From Deltaproteobacteria bacterium (lineage in GTDB: Bacteria; Desulfobacterota; GWC2-55-46), in NCBI GenBank assembly GCA_016212705.1, contig JACREU010000006.1, positions 89,030-126,678 on the forward strand: DNA of 37,649 nt. The letters are read 5' to 3'. The notes under the pieces are model-generated. The model saw only the letters and a program-made list of their open reading frames with translations, did not search any database and was not told the DNA's origin. Positions 1 to 7,504 of this stretch are shown here, piece by piece. Numbering within the stretch: position 1 is the first letter of the stretch; every line of letters begins with the position of its first letter. The position numbers and the translations under genes are program-made.

Positions 1-1
1 G

Positions 2-1345
2 GGCTCCTGCTACTACATCGAGGTAAACAAATTCAAGATACTCGTCGAGTGCGGGATGCACCAGGGGAGCGGCTCTAACGAACTCAACAGGACGGTCTTC
101 CCCTTCAACCCCGCTGAATTGGATTATATTTTCGTTACCCACGCCCACATAGACCACTCCGGGCTCCTCCCCAAGGCGGCCAAGGACGGCTTCAAGGGGC
201 GCGTCATAGCGACCCACGCTACGCGCGACCTCCTCGAGCCTATGCTCTATGATTCAGCGGCTATACAGGAGAGCGACGCCGAATGGTCTACGAAAAAGAA
301 TATGCGGCTGGGCAAACCCCCGGCGCAACCTCTCTATACCACGATGGACGTCGAAAGCGTCCTCCCGCTCTTTGACGTAAAGCCCTATGACAGGGTCTTT
401 CACCTCGGAGGCGGCGTAAAGTACAGGTTTCTCGACGCCGGGCATATACTCGGGTCCGCCACGCTGGAGATATGGTTTCAGGACAGCGAACGCGAAAAGG
501 TCATAGTATTTTCGGGAGATATCGGGAAAAAGGACAACCCGATCATCAGGGACCCGCTCTCGCCGGAGAAGGCCGATTACGTCGTGATGGAATCGACCTA
601 CGGGAACCGCTCGCACAAGCCCCTGAAGGAATCGATAAACGAGCTCGTCGCGGCGATAAAGGCGACCTTCAAGCAGGGCGGGAACGTCTACATCCCGTCA
701 TTCGCGGTCGGCAGGACCCAGGACCTACTCTATATACTGAACAGCCTCGTGAGGGACGGACGTCTATATAGGATTGACGTCTACCTCGACAGCCCGCTCG
801 CCGAGGAGGTTACGAAGGTCTATCTCGCGCACCCGGAGTGTTTCGACGAGGAGGCGCGCAGGTTCTTTACGACCAAACAGAACGAGTCGTCGGTACGCCT
901 CCACTTCGTCCGGTCCGTAGAGGACTCGATGAAACTCAACAGGTTAAGGTCCGGGAACATCATCATCGCCGGTAGCGGCATGTGCGAGGGCGGCAGGATG
1001 AGGCACCACTTGAAGCACAACCTCTGGCGCTCGGAGTGCAGCGTTATTTTCGTCGGCTACCAGGCCGAAGGGACCCTCGGCAGGAAGATAGTCGACGGGG
1101 CCAAATCCGTCAGCATCCTCGGCGAAGAGGTGCTGGTCCGCTCGACCATATACACGATAAACGGCTTTTCAGCGCACGCCGACAGGGAAGGGCTCCTCGG
1201 GTGGCTCTCCGCCTTCGACGATTCGCCGAAGGTCTTCATAGTCCACGGCGAAGACGCCTCGGCTGAGGCCCTCGGCGGGCTCATAAGGGAGAAATACGGG
1301 TTTGCGACGGAGAGGCCGAAGGACGGGGACACGCGGGAGCTTTGA
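2..1345 (+). CDS. beta-CASP metallo-beta-lactamase nuclease (5'-truncated)
   Basis: Probable RNA-processing exo/endonuclease of the YSH1/CPSF-like beta-CASP group, acting in the cytoplasm on RNA. The frame is open to the left window edge and begins in the middle of the family's first strand (GSCYYIEV), so the start codon and roughly ten residues lie outside; the internal Met at 56 is not the true start. About 447 residues are visible. Seen motifs, in order: zinc-binding HAHIDH, a GHILGSA histidine, FSGDIG aspartate, the beta-CASP block SFAVGRTQ, the SGMCEGG segment and the C-terminal GFSAHAD histidine. All metal ligands expected of an active enzyme appear present. Neighbours are signalling genes transcribed convergently, so there is no operon clue to its substrate. 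Family assignment is firm; the RNA target is unknown. Confidence 0.93.
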   Translation, partial: GSCYYIEVNKFKILVECGMHQGSGSNELNRTVFPFNPAELDYIFVTHAHIDHSGLLPKAAKDGFKGRVIATHATRDLLEPMLYDSAAIQESDAEWSTKKNMRLGKPPAQPLYTTMDVESVLPLFDVKPYDRVFHLGGGVKYRFLDAGHILGSATLEIWFQDSEREKVIVFSGDIGKKDNPIIRDPLSPEKADYVVMESTYGNRSHKPLKESINELVAAIKATFKQGGNVYIPSFAVGRTQDLLYILNSLVRDGRLYRIDVYLDSPLAEEVTKVYLAHPECFDEEARRFFTTKQNESSVRLHFVRSVEDSMKLNRLRSGNIIIAGSGMCEGGRMRHHLKHNLWRSECSVIFVGYQAEGTLGRKIVDGAKSVSILGEEVLVRSTIYTINGFSAHADREGLLGWLSAFDDSPKVFIVHGEDASAEALGGLIREKYGFATERPKDGDTREL

Positions 1346-1372
1346 GGCTACTGAAAAACCTACGAATATTAT

Positions 1373-1457
1373 CCCCCTTTTTCTAAAAGGGGGACGGAGG
1401 GGGATTATAAACTTCTCTTTTTTGATAATCTCCCCAAACCCCTCTTCAAAAAGAGGG
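1373..1457. terminator. paired hairpins between convergent genes
   Basis: Two hairpins stand between convergent genes. 1373-1393 has a 9-bp perfect stem (CCCCCTTTT / AAAAGGGGG) with a 3-nt loop. 1440-1457 has a 7-bp stem (CCCTCTT / AAGAGGG). Neither has a long U tract, but position and symmetry suit a bidirectional terminator for the nuclease and for the hybrid kinase. The C5T4/A4G5 unit followed by GACGGAGGGGGATTA also looks like dispersed intergenic repeats seen in related genomes. Confidence 0.55.
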
Positions 1458-1521
1458 TTTCTGCTAAGTCTTCCGCATCGGTCCTTAGAGCAAACAATCC
1501 CTTCCGCCATTAGATGAAATT

Positions 1522-2901
1522 TTACGCCTGCGCCGTGGCCTTCCCTGCCCTCGCCTTCGGGATGGAGAAGCGGAAGGTCGTGCCCTTTCCCTTTTCGGAC
1601 TCGACCCAGATCCTGCCGTTGTGGCGCTCGACTATCCTCTTGCAGGCGGCAAGCCCCAACCCGGTGCCTGGGTACTCCACTCCGTGGAGGCGCTGGAAGA
1701 TATTAAAGAGCCTCTCCGAGTGCTTCATATCGAAGCCTACCCCGTTGTCCGCGACGGTAAAGACCCACTCGGCAAGGGACTCGAAGGCCGAGATATCGAC
1801 TCGCGGCGGAGTGTCTGCGCGGAACTTTATCGCGTTCGTGATGAGGTTCTGGAAGACATGGCCGAGCTGGGAAGCGTCCGCCTCGACGACGGGGAGCGCG
1901 CCTACGGATACCGTAGCGCCGCTCTCGTCTATCGAGGCCTTGAGGTCCTCTACGCAATCCCTGACGATTGCCCCGGCGTCCACGGGCTCGAAGACCTTGC
2001 CGAAGGTGTCTATGCGGGAGAACGTCAGCAGACCGCTTACCATCTTCTGCATCTTGTCCGCCGAGTCCGAGGCAAATTTAATGAACTCGTCGGCCTTCTC
2101 GTCGAGCTTGCCGACATAACGCCTCTTCAAGAGCCCCATGTACCCGGTTATGGCCCTTAAGGGCTCCTGGAGGTCGTGCGAGGCCGTGTAGGCGAACTGC
2201 TCGAGTTCCTTGTTGGATTTTTCGAGGTCTGAGGTGAGCTTTCGGAGACGCTCCCGCGCGTACATGTGCTCGTCTATCTCGACGGTAAGCTCCTCGTTTA
2301 TCCGCTTAAGCTCCGAGGTCCTCTCCTTGACGATCTCCTCTAAGCGCTCATTCAAGGTTTTCAGCTCAAGTTGCGCGTGAGAGAGCTCGGCGTTCTGCCA
2401 GATAACGCTCTCGTAGGTGGAGACAAGGAATTTAAGTGTATGCGCCCTTCCGGCGCCGATATTAAAGACCTTGGACCTGTACGAGGCCTCTATGCGCTTC
2501 TCATCCGGACAGTTCCTGAACTTAAACGGGCTCTCAAGCACGTCCTTTATCTTGAGAGACAAATAATTCTCGCTGAACGGCTTGGTTACATAATCGTCGG
2601 CGCCGGCCTCGAGGCCCCTTAAGACGTCCTCCGGGCCGCTCATTCTGGTGAGGAGTATCACTGGTATGGACTTGAGCTCAGGTGAGCGCTTTATTCCCTC
2701 GCACATCCTGTAACCGTCCATGACCGGCATGATGATGTCGCTTATTATGAGGTCCGGCCTTATCCTGCCCGCAAGGGAGAGCCCCTCTTCGCCGTCCCGC
2801 GCGTGATGGACTATGTAGCCCCTGTCTTCGAGAGACTGCTGGAGGAGGAGCGCCTGGGTGATGCTGTCCTCGACTATGAGTATCGTCTTTTCGGAGCCCA
2901 T
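1522..2901 (-). CDS. hybrid response regulator-histidine kinase
   Basis: A soluble signalling protein of 459 residues. An N-terminal receiver domain (about 5-120; acidic pocket E11/D12, phosphoacceptor D55, Lys107) is followed by a coiled coil (about 170-235), a HisKA domain with the H-box SHDLQEPLR (His242) and a HATPase_c domain (N box NLITNAIKF, G1 DNGVGFD, G2 GTGLGLA). There is no membrane segment or signal peptide. The receiver-first order means the kinase is probably itself a target of an upstream kinase, or integrates a signal through the receiver. The ATG at 2901 has GGAAGG 4 nt upstream. It is monocistronic as seen: the next gene upstream on this strand is the pseudogene at 3153, about 250 bp away. 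Its HisKA block closely resembles that of the CHASE-GAF kinase at 9339. Confidence 0.9.
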   Translation of the reverse strand: MGSEKTILIVEDSITQALLLQQSLEDRGYIVHHARDGEEGLSLAGRIRPDLIISDIIMPVMDGYRMCEGIKRSPELKSIPVILLTRMSGPEDVLRGLEAGADDYVTKPFSENYLSLKIKDVLESPFKFRNCPDEKRIEASYRSKVFNIGAGRAHTLKFLVSTYESVIWQNAELSHAQLELKTLNERLEEIVKERTSELKRINEELTVEIDEHMYARERLRKLTSDLEKSNKELEQFAYTASHDLQEPLRAITGYMGLLKRRYVGKLDEKADEFIKFASDSADKMQKMVSGLLTFSRIDTFGKVFEPVDAGAIVRDCVEDLKASIDESGATVSVGALPVVEADASQLGHVFQNLITNAIKFRADTPPRVDISAFESLAEWVFTVADNGVGFDMKHSERLFNIFQRLHGVEYPGTGLGLAACKRIVERHNGRIWVESEKGKGTTFRFSIPKARAGKATAQA

Positions 2902-3152
2902 TTTGCCTTCCGTGTAAGCTTTAATTGCAACGAGGCCCGCGGCCTGACGATAAATCCACGGCCTTCATATTCCCATACAATACGCATGAAATCAACCCCC
3001 AGAGATTTTAAACTGCCATTTTAGACGGAGAAAAGGCTAAACAGGCTCCATGGGCCTGTTCAGGGGAAAGGGGTTTAGGGGGAGGGAGGCGCCTTTGCAG
3101 GGTAATGCAACGCAGACTGACGGCCGCGCCTGGACAGACAATACACAATCGG

Positions 3153-3316
3153 CTACATATCGAGCCGCTTCATCTTCTTAAGCAACCCGGCCCTTGAGAC
3201 CCCGAGCCTCCTCGCCGTATCCGAGTGGTTGCGGCCGGTCTCATCGGGCGTTCCGCGCAGGAGGTCCGGAGGAACGCCGAATCATCGTCGATTATAAGTA
3301 TATCGTCTTTTTTCAT
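3153..3316 (-). pseudogene. collapsed NtrC-type response regulator
   Basis: Remnant of a sigma-54-type response regulator. The ATG at 3316 overlaps the stop of the upstream kinase (TGATG), the usual coupling for a kinase-regulator pair, and encodes a receiver start MKKDDILIIDDDSAF with the acidic triad. Within about 15 codons the reading frame enters, in another frame, the C-terminal Fis-type helix-turn-helix of such a regulator (ETGRNHSDTARRLGVSRAGL), ending at the TAG at 3153-3155. The rest of the receiver, the whole AAA+ domain and the linker, about 400 codons, are missing. The simplest explanation is one internal deletion that also shifted the frame. No functional product is expected. Confidence 0.8.
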
Positions 3317-5163
3317 CACCCCTCCATCGGAAAGAAGAGCTCGAAACAGCAGGACCAGTTGTTCTTCTTTATGAGCTCGATGCGCCCGCCGTGCGCCTCC
3401 ATGATCCTCTTGACTATGGCGAGGCCGATTCCATTGCCGCCTCTCCCGGATACGAACGGCCTGAATATGTCGTCCTTTATCTTCTCCGGCACGCCGGGGC
3501 CGTTGTCATAGACCTTTACCCTGACCTCGTTGGCCCCCCTGGCGGCGTGGACGAGTATCGCGCCGTTCTCCTTGTCCCTCAGAGCGGCCTGCGCGTTGTC
3601 GAGGAGGCTGTAAAACACCTGGTGCACTCGGTGCGTATCGCCGGGGACGATTATCTCCGGCGCGATGTCGACGGTTATCTTCGCGTTATGTACTTTGGCG
3701 TACTGGGACGCGATGTAGTCGACCTCGTCCTTCAAAACAAGCGCCCTTTTCTCAATCCTGAACTCCCCGGAATATGTTAGCAGGTCGCCGATTACCCTCT
3801 GCGCCCTGTTTATCTGCTGGGCTATCTCCTTTTTAATTTCAGGGTCGCACCCAACGGATGCCATGCCGATGTTGTTAAGAGGGGCCCGGAGCTCGTGCGC
3901 GACGGTCGCGGAGATCCTCCCCAGGTCCGCGAGGTGTTTAGCATCAAGCGTCTCTTTTTCGCTGAGGGCGATCTTCAGCGCGTCATCGAGCCTCTTGGCG
4001 CTCCCCGCGACGAGCGCGCCGAAGGCCTCGGCGGTGCGCACGACCCCCGGCGTCGCGTCCTCGAACCCCGAGAGCTTGAAGCTCCAGGCGCCCCTGCCGC
4101 ACTCGGCGATTATCCCCGGCTTGTTCGAATGCAACTCCGGAGTCTCCGGCGAGGCCTTCACCTCTACGGTGAACCCGAGGTGTCCGCAGATGATGTTCGT
4201 CGCCCTGGTCGACAAGTCCCGCCATGCGTCGGCCCCGTCGAGTACGTCCCGCCATTCCTTCAACAGGCGCGCGTTTACCCTTGACCCCGGGTATATGAGC
4301 CGGGTCGCGGCTGCGAGCGCCCTCCCCTCTATCGCAAGCGTTAAGAACGCGACCGCGAGCGTAAAGGCCCATATCTGCCAGAGCGGCAGGGCGATGAAGC
4401 CCTTAAGGCCTAAGGACGCGAGCCCCGCTACGGCGAGGCTCACCGCCAAAATAGAGAGCGTAAAGACGATGAGCCACGCGAGCGATTTTCTCGCCCAGAG
4501 GTTCACGTCCATGAACTCGTACCTCAAAACCCCGTAGACGAGGAGGACCGGATATATCGGGATAAAGAGGACGGGGTAGGGGAAGAGCTCTATTCCGACG
4601 GAGCCGAATACGAAACCCGAGGCGGAGATGGCCCCCCATGCCGCCGATAAGACCGCGGCCTTTACCTGCCTCCTCCTCTCCTCGCCTTTTAACCCCGCGC
4701 GAATGAGCCAGAGGTGGCCGAAGAGGCCGTAAGCGAGGGCAATGCCCCCGACCCAAATTGCCGACTCGTCGAACCAGTAAAAGCGCGGGAAAGACAGCCA
4801 CGGCATGAGCTCGCCTGCCGGGTAGAGCGCGCCGAAGATGGCGGCGCCTAAGGCCGCCGCATAATTCGCGTAGAGGAATTCTCTCCTTCCCCATCCGGTG
4901 AAGGAAAGCGCGAAGTGGACGAAGAACGCGCCTGCGAGCGGCGAGAGGTTGACGAGGAACCTCCCTGCCTCCCTCTCAAGCGCGTCCCCCGTGGTTACAA
5001 GTATCTGCCCCGCGACCCAGAAGGCGACGGCGATGGAAAAGAGCGTGAGCGGCACGGCCCCGGCCTTCTTTTCCCCCCTGAACCAGATGAGGCCGGCCAT
5101 GCCAATGGAAGTAAAGACCGTAGCGAACAAGGAAATATAGTAGAGCTCGTAGACCCAGGACAT
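3316..5163 (-). CDS. 7TM-type membrane histidine kinase
   Basis: A 615-residue sensor kinase. Residues about 1-265 hold seven or eight hydrophobic segments similar to the 7TM input module found on bacterial kinases. A poorly conserved, possibly GAF-like stretch follows (about 290-395), then HisKA with the H-box AHELRAPLNN and HATPase_c (N box SLLDNAQAAL, G1 DNGPGVP, G2 GGNGIGLAIV). It would autophosphorylate in the inner membrane in response to an unknown ligand. The ATG at 5163 is preceded by GGAGG at 10 nt. Its 3' end overlaps the start of the collapsed regulator by one base, so it has lost its natural partner. The architecture recalls PrsK of PEP-CTERM systems, but PrsK has a different H-box (HDLKN), so I do not use that name. 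Confidence 0.88.
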   Translation of the reverse strand: MSWVYELYYISLFATVFTSIGMAGLIWFRGEKKAGAVPLTLFSIAVAFWVAGQILVTTGDALEREAGRFLVNLSPLAGAFFVHFALSFTGWGRREFLYANYAAALGAAIFGALYPAGELMPWLSFPRFYWFDESAIWVGGIALAYGLFGHLWLIRAGLKGEERRRQVKAAVLSAAWGAISASGFVFGSVGIELFPYPVLFIPIYPVLLVYGVLRYEFMDVNLWARKSLAWLIVFTLSILAVSLAVAGLASLGLKGFIALPLWQIWAFTLAVAFLTLAIEGRALAAATRLIYPGSRVNARLLKEWRDVLDGADAWRDLSTRATNIICGHLGFTVEVKASPETPELHSNKPGIIAECGRGAWSFKLSGFEDATPGVVRTAEAFGALVAGSAKRLDDALKIALSEKETLDAKHLADLGRISATVAHELRAPLNNIGMASVGCDPEIKKEIAQQINRAQRVIGDLLTYSGEFRIEKRALVLKDEVDYIASQYAKVHNAKITVDIAPEIIVPGDTHRVHQVFYSLLDNAQAALRDKENGAILVHAARGANEVRVKVYDNGPGVPEKIKDDIFRPFVSGRGGNGIGLAIVKRIMEAHGGRIELIKKNNWSCCFELFFPMEG

Positions 5164-5555
5164 GGAACGAAGACCTCCGGAAGATGGATACTTTGAATAC
5201 AGAAAGTAATACCATAATGTAAACCAAATCTACACCCTAATCCCTTAACCAAATAAGACTCTATAAAAACAAAATATTATTCTCGGCAGAGACGGCATTG
5301 TCCTTGTTTTTAATGCAGGCAGGCAAAACAGGCAAAAAAGCGGGGCGGCCATGGGGGTGCTCGTGACAGGCAAGATAATCGCCGCAGGGATAATGACCGA
5401 TGAAAAGGCGTTGCCTTCAAGGTAGGGGGGCGCAGAGGAGCCCGAAGGGCCCCTCTGCCTTAAAAGCGGATTTTATGTGGGAGATTTGATGTGGTGACCG
5501 TAAAATCTTCAAGGGCCTGTATTGAAGGCCCGTGTATAATCGAAAACAGCCTTTC
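5164..5555. other. intergenic region, no gene seen
   Basis: About 390 bp without a supportable gene. It should contain the promoter of the 7TM kinase on the minus strand; a weak TTTACA ... TATTCA pair lies near 5195-5225. A perfect-looking inverted repeat sits at 5432-5458 (GCAGAGG / CCTCTGC arms with inner GCCC/GGGC), without a U tract on either strand. A 24-codon ORF at 5351-5425 has no visible ribosome site and is not annotated. Confidence 0.5.
5513..5531 (-). terminator. possible terminator of the degenerate GGDEF gene
   Basis: On the minus strand a GGGCCT / AGGCCC stem with a 7-nt loop lies 25 bp after the stop of the GGDEF-like gene and is followed by TTGAAGATTTTA. The stem is short and the U tract is broken, so this is a weak call. 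Confidence 0.4.
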
Positions 5556-6005
5556 TTAAGCGAACGACACGTTGAAATTGCCGCCGCTTAATGGCGCGGA
5601 AAACCCGCCTTCCGGCATGAACGAAGCCACGCAGAAACTTAAATTTACCCTTATGATGGGCTCGAAGCTGTGCGACTCTATTTCTTTTCTTATCCTCTCG
5701 GCGAGGAGACGCGCGCTTCCCGCGTCGGCCCCCTGCGCGAGCATTACGAATTCCGCGCCCTCAGAGCTTATGAGCGAGTCTATGTCCCTTATCCGATGCC
5801 TGATGATGGAGCTTATCTCGCCGAGGACCCTTGTAGCGGCCTCCGGGCCGAATGAGCCCTCGATGAATTTAACGTTGTCTATCGCGTAGACGACGAGCGA
5901 ATACCGTCCGCTTAACCCCTGGATCTTCGGGGCCGCCTTCATTATTATTTCAGCAAACCTCTCATGAGTGTTGCTTTCCGCGCGCATCTCGGTTGCTACA
6001 AGCAC
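5556..6005 (-). CDS. degenerate GGDEF-domain protein, probable c-di-GMP binder
   Basis: A 149-residue soluble protein that is a single GGDEF-fold domain. The position of the catalytic signature reads EGAEF (residues 82-86) instead of GGDEF/GGEEF: the first Gly and the catalytic acidic residue are replaced, so cyclase activity is not expected. Exactly five residues upstream is RDID (73-76), which fits the RxxD inhibitory site that binds c-di-GMP in this family. A dead active site with a retained I-site is the pattern of c-di-GMP receptors such as PopA. The start is GTG at 6005, with AAAGGAGG 5 nt upstream, stronger than any internal start. It follows the RpoS-like sigma gene on the same strand by 119 bp and may share its transcript. 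Confidence 0.75.
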   Translation of the reverse strand: MLVATEMRAESNTHERFAEIIMKAAPKIQGLSGRYSLVVYAIDNVKFIEGSFGPEAATRVLGEISSIIRHRIRDIDSLISSEGAEFVMLAQGADAGSARLLAERIRKEIESHSFEPIIRVNLSFCVASFMPEGGFSAPLSGGNFNVSFA

Positions 6006-6081
6006 TGAGGCCTCCTTTCATCCATAAGCCCGCAGGCCATTAAAATCCGGAAAACTCAAACCGCAGGCGCCGTCGCCTTTT

Positions 6082-6105
6082 GGGTCCCGCCCCATCACGG
6101 GACCC
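6082..6105. repeat. inverted repeat between sigma and GGDEF genes
   Basis: GGGTCCCG and CGGGACCC arms (8 bp, perfect) enclose an 8-nt loop. It sits 20 bp after the stop of the sigma-factor gene. There is no U tract on the minus strand, so it may be an attenuator, an mRNA 3'-end stabiliser or a Rho-associated hairpin. Confidence 0.4.
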
Positions 6106-6124
6106 GGCGGCCGTCAGCCTTCCG

Positions 6125-7153
6125 TCAGATAGCCTCTAAGGAAGCGATATCCGAGCCCTTCACGGCCGCACGGAGTTTCCCGAGCGCCTTTGATTCTATC
6201 TGCCTTACCCTCTCCCTCGTGACGCCGAAGGCGGAGCCTATTTCCTCAAGGGTCTGCGGGACCCCTCCGGCGAAACCGAACCTGAGCTCGACTATCCTCC
6301 TCTCGCTCTCCTCGAGCATTCCGAGAAGCCCGTTTACACGTCCGGCCCTGTCCAGGTACTCGACGGTCTCGAGCGGCCCCGGGACCTTGTCGTCTTCAAT
6401 CTTGTCGAGCAACGACATCTCCTCGCTGTCCGGGAGCGAGGACTCCAGCGAGAAGCTCCTTTTGCCGACTATATCGAGCTTTTTGACGTATCTGCCGGAA
6501 AGGCCGGTCCTCTCGGATATCTCCGCCGATGTCGGCTCCCTGTGGAACTCCATCATGAGGTCCTTGGAGGCCCTGCTCACCTTGGCGAGGTCGGTGGTTA
6601 TGTGGATCGGAAGGCGCACGACGTTGCTGTGGTTGCTAAGCGCCCGCTCTATCGTCTGCCTTATCCAGAACGTGGCGTAGGTCGAAAACCTGCAACCCTT
6701 TGTCGCCCTGAAGCGCTCGACGGCCTTGATGAGCCCGATGTTCCCCTCCTCTATCAGGTCCTCGAGGGCGAAGCCCTTGTTGAGGTAGCGTCTCGCGATG
6801 TTCACGACGAGGCGGAGGTTGGACTCTATCATCCTCTTCCTCGCCTCCATGTCTCCCCTGGCTATCTTCGCGGCGAGCTTCTTCTCTTCCTTGTGATCGA
6901 GGAGCCTGTACCCCTTCATCTCGCTGAAGTAATAATTTATCGAGTCCCTCACACCCTCGTGCTCTATGCGCCTCCTCGTCTCGGGCGCGGCCTCGGTCTT
7001 CATGATCCGGGCCTCCCTCGCCTCGGCCTCGTTTCCGGGCGCTACATCTACCCTTCCGCGGCCCTTAGCCGTCCTCTTAGATGAGATGTAGGGAAGAGGC
7101 CATGTGCGCGTGGATGCCTTCTTTGCCGGTGTCAAATTCGTCCGTCCAAGCAT
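6125..7153 (-). CDS. RpoS-like group 2 sigma-70 factor
   Basis: Directs RNA polymerase to an alternative promoter set. The protein has 342 residues with regions 1.2, 2, 3 and 4 and no long region 1.1. Region 2 contains NLRLVVNIARRY, DLIEEGNIGLIKA and FSTYATFWIRQTIERA; the following RLPIHI resembles RpoS (IERA ... RLPIHI) more than RpoD (ITRS ... RIPVHM). Region 4.2 ends with the helix-turn-helix LEEIGSAFGVTRERVRQIE. A basic, low-complexity stretch of about 50 residues precedes region 1.2. The ATG at 7153 has a GGGGGGA ribosome site 6 nt away; an internal Met near residue 51 is an alternative start. The gene has a canonical sigma-54 promoter and lies just downstream of a sigma-54 activator gene. 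RpoS-like is a family judgement; orthology to rpoS is unproven. Confidence 0.9.
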   Translation of the reverse strand: MLGRTNLTPAKKASTRTWPLPYISSKRTAKGRGRVDVAPGNEAEAREARIMKTEAAPETRRRIEHEGVRDSINYYFSEMKGYRLLDHKEEKKLAAKIARGDMEARKRMIESNLRLVVNIARRYLNKGFALEDLIEEGNIGLIKAVERFRATKGCRFSTYATFWIRQTIERALSNHSNVVRLPIHITTDLAKVSRASKDLMMEFHREPTSAEISERTGLSGRYVKKLDIVGKRSFSLESSLPDSEEMSLLDKIEDDKVPGPLETVEYLDRAGRVNGLLGMLEESERRIVELRFGFAGGVPQTLEEIGSAFGVTRERVRQIESKALGKLRAAVKGSDIASLEAI

Positions 7154-7340
7154 TTTAAGTCCCCCCAGTTTTAAAAACGGTTAACGCGGCCTTATATCCG
7201 CACCCAGTCTGCATACATGTAGCGGCCATCTTCGCCGCCCCCGGCTATCGCGCCGGAGGTCCGCTTCGCCATCACATCCGAAATGCCCAACTGACGACCT
7301 CCCTGCTCTGAATATGCGACATCGGATGCACTCTTATATT

Positions 7341-7357
7341 AGCAACTCGCGTGCCAA
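7341..7357 (-). promoter_or_regulatory. sigma-54 (-24/-12) promoter of the sigma-factor gene
   Basis: Read on the minus strand: TTGGCACGCGAGTTGCT. It matches the RpoN consensus (TGGCAC ... TTGCW) with the obligatory GG (7355-7354) and GC (7343-7342) separated by exactly 10 nt. The predicted transcription start is near 7330, giving a leader of about 175 nt before the sigma-factor ATG at 7153. No competing sigma-70 promoter is obvious in this interval. Confidence 0.88.
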
Positions 7358-7416
7358 ATTAATTATCGTTGATTTTCAATGAGTTACAATAAGAAAGGGC
7401 AATAAAACACCGCCAG

Positions 7417-7460
7417 CTGGTAATAAACTTACCAGACCAAGGTGGTAATAAAGTTATCAC
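7417..7460. promoter_or_regulatory. tandem 19-bp dyads, probable enhancer-binding sites
   Basis: Two copies of one palindromic site. 7417-7435 is a perfect dyad with 7-bp arms (CTGGTAA / TTACCAG) around TAAAC. 7442-7460 has arms GTGGTAA / TTATCAC around TAAAG, with one mismatch. Centres are 25 bp apart. The pair lies about 110 bp upstream of the start predicted for the sigma-54 promoter at 7341-7357, the usual place for activator sites, and just past the stop of the sigma-54 response regulator gene. I infer that this regulator binds here. Confidence 0.72.
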
Positions 7461-7504
7461 TCTGAAAGATTGAAAGACAGGGATTGGGTTTCGGCAGGGT
7501 GTTA

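Noticed and set aside
3316-5163. Naming this kinase PrsK of the PEP-CTERM system.
   Set aside because: Membrane input is similar, but the H-box is AHELRAPLNN rather than HDLKN, and the GAF region is unclear.
5351-5425. 24-codon plus-strand ORF (MGVLVTGKIIAAG…).
   Set aside because: No ribosome site, no neighbour it could be coupled to, no recognisable similarity.
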